Shown here: in pieces, positions 60,040 to 64,000 of the stretch
Numbering within the stretch: the stretch's first letter is position 1
Layout of the letters: the number at the start of each line of letters is the position of its first letter
Source: JAKCDU01 sp035551615
GTDB lineage: Bacteria > Actinomycetota > Acidimicrobiia > Acidimicrobiales > Palsa-688
Length of the DNA: 64,000 nt
Assembly: GCA_035551615.1 (NCBI GenBank)
Contig: DASZNC010000159.1
Span: forward strand, 1 to 64,000
Reading direction: 5' to 3'
Translations under genes and position numbers: made by a program
The notes under the pieces: model-generated
Database searches by the model: none
The model's input: only the letters and a program-made list of their open reading frames with translations
What the model was told of the DNA's origin: nothing

Positions 60040-61013
60040 GCGCCCTCGACGACACCCTGCGCAACATCGCCGCCGATCAGTGGCCAGCGGTGGTTGCGGA
60101 AGCGACCGCGGCGGCCCGTCGCCAGGCGGTGGAGGTCCTCACCGCCCGGCTCACCGAGCTGCTACTTGCCGGCGGGGAGGACTCGCACCGGTACTCCACC
60201 GCAACGGTATCGCTCGCATCGCCCGGGGAGACCGATCCGCCGCCTTCGTCGGCCGCCGGGACGGGCTGGTACCTGTACGGCCTGACCATGCCCCACGTCG
60301 CCCGAGCTGTGACCGGCCGGCCGGGCGTGGGTGACTCCGCCCTGCAGACCGTTCCCATCGGGAGGATTGCCGCAGTCGTGAGCCCGGTGGCAAGCGATCG
60401 ATCCTGGGCCGCCGGTGCCGACATCGACCTGGACGCCCTCACGCCCCGGATAGCCGAGCATCAGCGGGTGCTCGAGGACATCCTCGAACTGGGTCCGGTC
60501 GTACCCATGAGATTCGGAATCATGTACCCGGAACTGTCAGCCCTGGTGTCGGCCGTTGAAGCCGACACCGAGCACCTGAATGCTGAACTGTGCCGGCTCG
60601 ACGGCCTGGTCGAGTGGGGCCTGGCCATCGAGTGGTCCGGCCATCGACCGGCCCTTCCCCTCGGAGAAGGGCCCCGTACGGGCCGTCAGTATCTGAGCGA
60701 CCGGCAGCAGGACCGGTGCCAGGCGGAGCGAGCCGAGCACGACGCCTCCCTCGCCGCGGAAGCAGTACATCGCTCCCTGCTGGCCATAGCGACAGATGCC
60801 GTAGTGCACCCGGCCCGGCGGACCGGCGAAGACGGAAGGCCGACTCTTCTGCGGGCGTCGTACCTCGTCGATCGAGCTGCCGGCGGCGCCCTGCGCCAAG
60901 CGGCCGGCCGGGCTCTGGCGGCGGCGCCCTCCCCTCTGGGCCTGACCGGCGAGCTCACCGGCCCGTGGCCCGCTTATCACTTCGTGAGCATGCCTCTGGA
61001 GCAGGCCGGATGA
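60036..61013 (+). CDS. gvpL: GvpL-like protein with N-terminal helical extension
   Basis: A 325-residue GvpF/L protein. The first 75 residues are an extra helical region (LDDTLRNIAADQWPAVVAEA, TAAARRQAVEVL) not usual in GvpL. The family domain follows (WYLYGLTMPHVARA, VVPMRFGIMYPELSALVSAV, HFVSMPLEQ at the end). The helical extension is similar in style to accessory coiled-coils and may reflect fusion with another small Gvp. The start is GTG 60036. Confidence 0.88.
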   Translation: MSALDDTLRNIAADQWPAVVAEATAAARRQAVEVLTARLTELLLAGGEDSHRYSTATVSLASPGETDPPPSSAAGTGWYLYGLTMPHVARAVTGRPGVGDSALQTVPIGRIAAVVSPVASDRSWAAGADIDLDALTPRIAEHQRVLEDILELGPVVPMRFGIMYPELSALVSAVEADTEHLNAELCRLDGLVEWGLAIEWSGHRPALPLGEGPRTGRQYLSDRQQDRCQAERAEHDASLAAEAVHRSLLAIATDAVVHPARRTGEDGRPTLLRASYLVDRAAGGALRQAAGRALAAAPSPLGLTGELTGPWPAYHFVSMPLEQAG

Positions 61014-61207
61014 CGCTCAACTCGGGGCGCGACGTCGCTCTTGTCGACTTGGCCGACCGACTTCTCGAACGGGGCGTCTCCATCACCGGCGACGTGGTCA
61101 TCTCGCTGGCCGGGGTCGACCTGGTCTACGTGAGCCTGCGGGCGCTGGTCGCTTCCGTGGAGACGGCCATGGAGCTCCAACTCGGACAGGACATCCAATT
61201 CCAATGA
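61010..61207 (+). CDS. gvpS: GvpS-like small GvpA-family protein
   Basis: A 65-residue minimal GvpA/J domain: VALVDLADRLLERGVSITGD, VVISLAGVDLVYVSLRALVA, SVETAME. In actinobacteria the short form next to GvpL and GvpK is called GvpS. It overlaps both neighbours by four bases. Confidence 0.88.
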   Translation: MTLNSGRDVALVDLADRLLERGVSITGDVVISLAGVDLVYVSLRALVASVETAMELQLGQDIQFQ

Positions 61208-61875
61208 TCCATCTTCTTGCTGCCGTGGACGATCCGGACGTCGCCATCCACGCCTGCGATGGACTGGTGGCCATGACGGTTGGAAAGGCGTGCTGCGTGG
61301 GCCGGCCCATCACCCAACCACCGGCACCCGACCTGGCCAGTCTCTGCCGTCACGACGCCGCCGTGGTCGAGCTCATGGCCGCATGTACCGTCGTCCCGTT
61401 CCGGTTCGGCACCGTCGTCACGGACCAGGCCGACCTGAAGGCCAAGCTGGCCGGACGGGCCGACCATCTGCCCTATCTGCTGGACCGGCTCCGCGGTCGG
61501 CGGGAGGTGGCATTCCGGGCCGGGCTGCAGAACGACCGATCGGCCCCGACGAGTCGGGTCGAGCCCGGTTCGAGCTACCTCAGACGCCTGCACCAGCTAT
61601 CCCGCGTGCCCGAGGCAATAACCACCCTCCACGACCGACTCTCGGAGTTGGTCGTGGAGGCCGTCGGCCAGTGGGATGCGCAAGAGTCTCTGTTCAAGGG
61701 CTCCTACCTGGTGGAAGCTGCCGAGGTGCCCTCGTTCGCGGCAGCCGCGTCCCGCCTGGCCACGGCCCACGTATCGACCGCCTCGGTCTCATTGACCGGC
61801 CCGTGGGCGCCTTACAGCTTCACCCAGCCTCCGGTAACCGGTCCTCGGGCCATCGCAGGAGCGGTTCGTGCCTGA
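61204..61875 (+). CDS. Third GvpF/GvpL-family protein
   Basis: A 223-residue GvpF/L domain with a shorter N-terminal half (MIHLLAAVDDPDVAIHACDG, CTVVPFRFGTVVTDQADLKA, FKGSYLV, SLTGPWAPYSFTQP). It is the third family member of the operon. In Streptomyces two are usual. It overlaps gvpK by eight bases. Confidence 0.9.
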   Translation: MIHLLAAVDDPDVAIHACDGLVAMTVGKACCVGRPITQPPAPDLASLCRHDAAVVELMAACTVVPFRFGTVVTDQADLKAKLAGRADHLPYLLDRLRGRREVAFRAGLQNDRSAPTSRVEPGSSYLRRLHQLSRVPEAITTLHDRLSELVVEAVGQWDAQESLFKGSYLVEAAEVPSFAAAASRLATAHVSTASVSLTGPWAPYSFTQPPVTGPRAIAGAVRA

Positions 61876-62200
61876 CGCCGCCAGCCGGTTGCTGTGGCAG
61901 GCCGGTGACCTGCCCGCCGCCCGAATGCCGGCGCCGCGGGGCCGCATCGAGGCCGACCCGGAGAAGGTCGAACGCGGTCTGGCTCAACTGGTCCTGACCG
62001 TCGTCGAACTATTGCGGCAGCTCATGGAAAGGCAGGCGATCAGGAGGATGGACGGAGGCTCGCTGACAGAGGACCAGGAAGAGAAGATCGGTCTGGGTCT
62101 GATGCGGCTCGCCGAAAAGATGGATGACCTGAAAGCGCAATTCGGGCTCGAGGACGACGACTTGAACATCCACCTCGGCCCCCTCGGCGATCTTTTGTAA
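61868..62200 (+). CDS. gvpK: GvpK gas vesicle protein
   Basis: A 110-residue GvpK domain (RIEADPEKVERGLAQLVLTV, VELLRQLMERQAIRRMDGGS, LGLMRLAEKMDDL). GvpK is a conserved accessory protein whose exact task is unknown. The start is GTG 61868. It ends the recognisable gvp set; two further small genes follow in the same direction. Confidence 0.93.
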   Translation: MPDAASRLLWQAGDLPAARMPAPRGRIEADPEKVERGLAQLVLTVVELLRQLMERQAIRRMDGGSLTEDQEEKIGLGLMRLAEKMDDLKAQFGLEDDDLNIHLGPLGDLL

Positions 62201-62220
62201 GCCGGAGAAAGGTAGAAGTA

Positions 62221-62478
62221 ATGGCTAGATCCAAATCAAAGGTTACAGCCGGGCCAACCGCCCTCGTAGCTGCCGCCGGCCGCCTCCCGGCCCGGTCCCC
62301 CAAGAAGAAGGGGCGGGTGGGCCTGGCTCCATCCGTTCATCTGCGATCGCGACGGCGCAGTACCCCTGACGTGATGAAGCTGGCCCGCACGGCCGCCGCC
62401 GCCGTCTCCGCCCTCACCGTCGTGTTGGACGTGGCGGCCCAGATGAACTCGATCAAGAACTCGCACCGGTCGGACTGA
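62221..62478 (+). CDS. Small basic protein downstream of gvpK
   Basis: An 85-residue protein with a basic N-terminal half (MARSKSKVTAGP, RSPKKKGRVGL, LRSRRRSTPD) and a helical, mildly hydrophobic second half (KLARTAAAAVSALTVVLDVA). No family is recognised. It has GGAGAAAGG upstream and stands 20 bases after gvpK, so it is probably part of the gas vesicle operon. The basic half could contact the acidic GvpA tail. Confidence 0.65.
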   Translation: MARSKSKVTAGPTALVAAAGRLPARSPKKKGRVGLAPSVHLRSRRRSTPDVMKLARTAAAAVSALTVVLDVAAQMNSIKNSHRSD

Positions 62479-62490
62479 GAGAAAGAACCC

Positions 62491-62727
62491 ATGCCCGGAA
62501 ACAGCCTCCGTCAGCAGTACTTCGACATGATCATGGATCAGGTTCGGTCGAATCGCTTTCCCAGCCCGACCATGCTGGATCGGATAGAACAGTCGGTCGG
62601 GGATCGGGACGCGGCCGAAGAGTACATTCGATCACTCATCGACAAACTCAGTGACGAGCGGTTTCCGAGCCCGGTGATGCTCGACCGCCTCTCCGGCCTC
62701 CTGGATATCCTGGATTCCCGCCAGTAG
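62491..62727 (+). CDS. Small internally repeated protein (RFPSPxMLDR repeats)
   Basis: A 78-residue protein built of two copies of a 23-residue unit (residues 10-32 and 45-67). Each has a helix beginning with Tyr followed by RFPSPxMLDR (RFPSPTMLDR at 22-31, RFPSPVMLDR at 57-66). The motif conservation between copies is much higher than the rest, so it is probably a binding element. No family is recognised. It lies 12 bases after the basic protein gene and ends the gas vesicle operon. Confidence 0.75.
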   Translation: MPGNSLRQQYFDMIMDQVRSNRFPSPTMLDRIEQSVGDRDAAEEYIRSLIDKLSDERFPSPVMLDRLSGLLDILDSRQ

Positions 62728-62772
62728 CGCACGCTCACGTTCACCCTCGCGGGAATCCCGGAGTTGATCGTC

Positions 62773-63123
62773 GTGGCCACGACTGCCGAAGTACGCGACC
62801 TGGCGCTGACGCTGCCCCGTTCATACGAGGCTCTGGTCAGGGACAACGTCAAATTCCGGGTGGGACGCCTCGTGTACCTGGCCTTCTCCCGGGACGAGCA
62901 GACCATGGGATTCGCGTTCCCCAAGGAGGAGCGGGAAGGCCTGGTCGCGTCGGACCCGCAGACCTACTCCATGCCCAGCAAGGGCGACATGCGCTACAAC
63001 TGGGTCCACGCCCGCATCGGTGCACTCGGCTCGGTCGAGATGCGCGAACTCGTCGTCCATGCCTGGACGATGGTGGTCCCGAAGCGGGTGGTCCAGGAGT
63101 ACCTGGCTTCCGACTCCGGGTGA
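62773..63123 (+). CDS. MmcQ/YjbR-family protein
   Basis: A 116-residue single-domain protein of the YjbR/MmcQ group (VRDLALTLPRSYEALVRDNV, KFRVGRLVYLAFS, then MRYNWVHARIGALGSVEMRE). The fold is cyaY-like and the function is unknown, though a DNA-binding role has been suggested for the family. GTG 62773, with CCGGAG upstream, is preferred over TTG 62764. It may be outside the gas vesicle operon. Confidence 0.82.
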   Translation: MATTAEVRDLALTLPRSYEALVRDNVKFRVGRLVYLAFSRDEQTMGFAFPKEEREGLVASDPQTYSMPSKGDMRYNWVHARIGALGSVEMRELVVHAWTMVVPKRVVQEYLASDSG

Positions 63124-63133
63124 GCGGAATCCG

Positions 63134-63373
63134 CTACCGGCTGGGCTGGGGCACGTGACAGGCGCCCACCTTCGGATTTGCCCCGGCATAGTTCAGCGGG
63201 CCGGCCAGGATGGTCACGACCACTGTGCCGGCGTGAGAGCAGTTTGCCGCACCGCTCTCGAAGTAGTGCCGCTGGGCGGCGGCGATGGCGCCGATGGCAA
63301 ACCAAATAACCAGTAGAACCACCAAGATGCGTGGGCCAAATCCAGACGTGGTGCGTGCGCCTCGGGCGTACAT
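63134..63373 (-). CDS. Small membrane protein (79 aa)
   Basis: On the minus strand ATG 63373 is preceded by AAAGGAG with a 5-base spacer. The product has a short basic start, one hydrophobic helix (ILVVLLVIWFAIGAIAAA) and an outer part with two Cys (AANCSHAG, KVGACHVP). No family is recognised; similar actinobacterial proteins are common. It is convergent with the YjbR gene. Confidence 0.65.
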   Translation of the reverse strand: MYARGARTTSGFGPRILVVLLVIWFAIGAIAAAQRHYFESGAANCSHAGTVVVTILAGPLNYAGANPKVGACHVPQPSR

Positions 63374-63584
63374 ATGGACTCCTTTGGGCTTTGGTGCTGC
63401 GATACGTGTGCGGGTCGGCTGTGGGGAGCGGATCTGCGCGCTGTCACGGAGAGGAATACCCAGGCACCGGCGGCGAAATGCGTAGCCGCCGGCCGGGCCG
63501 CCGCCATCGGCTGGCACGGGCGCATGCCCCGGTGGATAGAGTCGCTGACGACCGGATAGCTGACCGCACCAAAAGGGGAAATCG

Positions 63585-64000
63585 ATGGCGAATGACCTCA
63601 TTGCCCACGATCCGAGGATCGACCCGCGCATAAAGGCCATATTCGCGGCCATCGACCTGCCGCCATCGCCCGGCGATGTCTCGGATCGTGACGTCCTGCT
63701 CAAGGAGGCCTCGTCGGAGGAGGCACGGGCGGCCCGAGCCATGCTCAAGAGCTTCATGGACGCAGTGGACTCCGAGGAGGTCGCGCCGAGCGCCGGTCTG
63801 GAGATCACAGAACACCGGATCACCTCGAAGCCGGACGGTAACCAGATCAACCTGCGCCTGATCCGTCCCGTCGGGATCGAGCCGGCCCCCTGCGTCTATT
63901 ACATCCACGGCGGTGGCATGGCTGCGATGTCCTGTGACGACGGCAACTACCGCGCCTGGGGGCGCATCATCGCCAACCAGGGCGTTGCGGTGGCCATGGT
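63585..64000 (+). CDS. Alpha/beta hydrolase, hormone-sensitive-lipase type (cut by window end)
   Basis: ATG 63585, with AAAAGGGG upstream, opens a frame that runs off the window. The 138 residues seen include an N-terminal helical cap and the oxyanion-hole motif YYIHGGGMAAMS of HSL-type esterases (HGGG). The catalytic triad lies beyond the window. The 211 bases before it should hold a promoter for it and for the divergent small membrane protein gene. Confidence 0.82.
   Translation, partial: MANDLIAHDPRIDPRIKAIFAAIDLPPSPGDVSDRDVLLKEASSEEARAARAMLKSFMDAVDSEEVAPSAGLEITEHRITSKPDGNQINLRLIRPVGIEPAPCVYYIHGGGMAAMSCDDGNYRAWGRIIANQGVAVAM

Overview
This is a high-GC chromosomal window, tightly packed, with many GTG and TTG starts and many 4-base ATGA/GTGA stop-start overlaps. 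Thr-rich linkers of the TTTTTVP type, a hopanoid cluster of the Streptomyces order, an LAxTG sorting signal, a BldD-like regulator, an IpdA/IpdB/IpdC/EchA20 steroid module and an actinobacterial gas vesicle cluster all point to Actinomycetota. My best guess is an Acidimicrobiia-like lineage (inference, not proven). There is no CRISPR array or rRNA, and no intact mobile element. The one sign of past integration is a decayed tyrosine integrase beside a tRNA-Cys gene.

Layout. 1-3.7 kb: a PAS-GGDEF diguanylate cyclase, an unknown protein, a bacterial RGS-domain protein and tRNA-Val. 3.8-7.2 kb: lgt, then a divergent pair made of an HTH-citrate-synthase-like pseudoenzyme and an intact citrate synthase, with a perfect 22-bp palindrome over the regulator's start codon. 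7.2-13.5 kb: small secreted and membrane proteins, a class V aminotransferase with a DinB partner, a Thr-rich sortase substrate, a frameshifted secreted protein, and a lower-GC stretch with the integrase remnant. 13.5-19.8 kb: a Ca2+/H+ antiporter, glycogen debranching enzyme, BldD-like regulator, metallo-beta-lactamase-fold hydrolase, pirin and a double-HTH (MerR+TetR) regulator.

19.8-29.8 kb: one hopanoid operon (hpnC, hpnD, hpnE, polyprenyl diphosphate synthase, squalene-hopene cyclase, an HpnG-IspH fusion, hpnH, hpnO). It covers isoprenoid supply, squalene formation, cyclisation and building of the C35 side chain. Next come infA, with an apparent CTG start, and a SNF2 helicase operon on the minus strand.

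34.2-49.2 kb: a steroid or bile-acid-like catabolic region organised around a KstR-like TetR gene. On the minus strand are an epimerase, a paired acyl-CoA dehydrogenase, SDR, CYP125-like P450, enoyl-CoA hydratase, SnoaL-like protein, acyl-CoA synthetase and amidohydrolase. On the plus strand are echA20, ipdA, ipdB, a DUF35 protein, a thiolase-like protein and ipdC, the module known to open the last steroid rings. A KstR-like half-conserved palindrome lies in front of the dehydrogenase pair.

49.2-54.9 kb: accessory enzymes and odd fusions (LysR HTH + GAF, DinB + MOSC), VOC proteins, a HAD phosphatase and tryptophan 2,3-dioxygenase. 55.2-62.7 kb: a gas vesicle operon with two near-identical GvpA, GvpF, G, O, J, L, S, a further F/L and K. 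No GvpN is seen. The operon is unusual in starting with two SRPBCC proteins, one with a histone-H1-like basic tail, and in carrying a GvpA with a roughly 100-residue acidic tail. A third protein has a mixed acidic/basic tail. These charged-tail proteins are the best candidate for an undescribed system in the window. The window ends inside an alpha/beta hydrolase gene.
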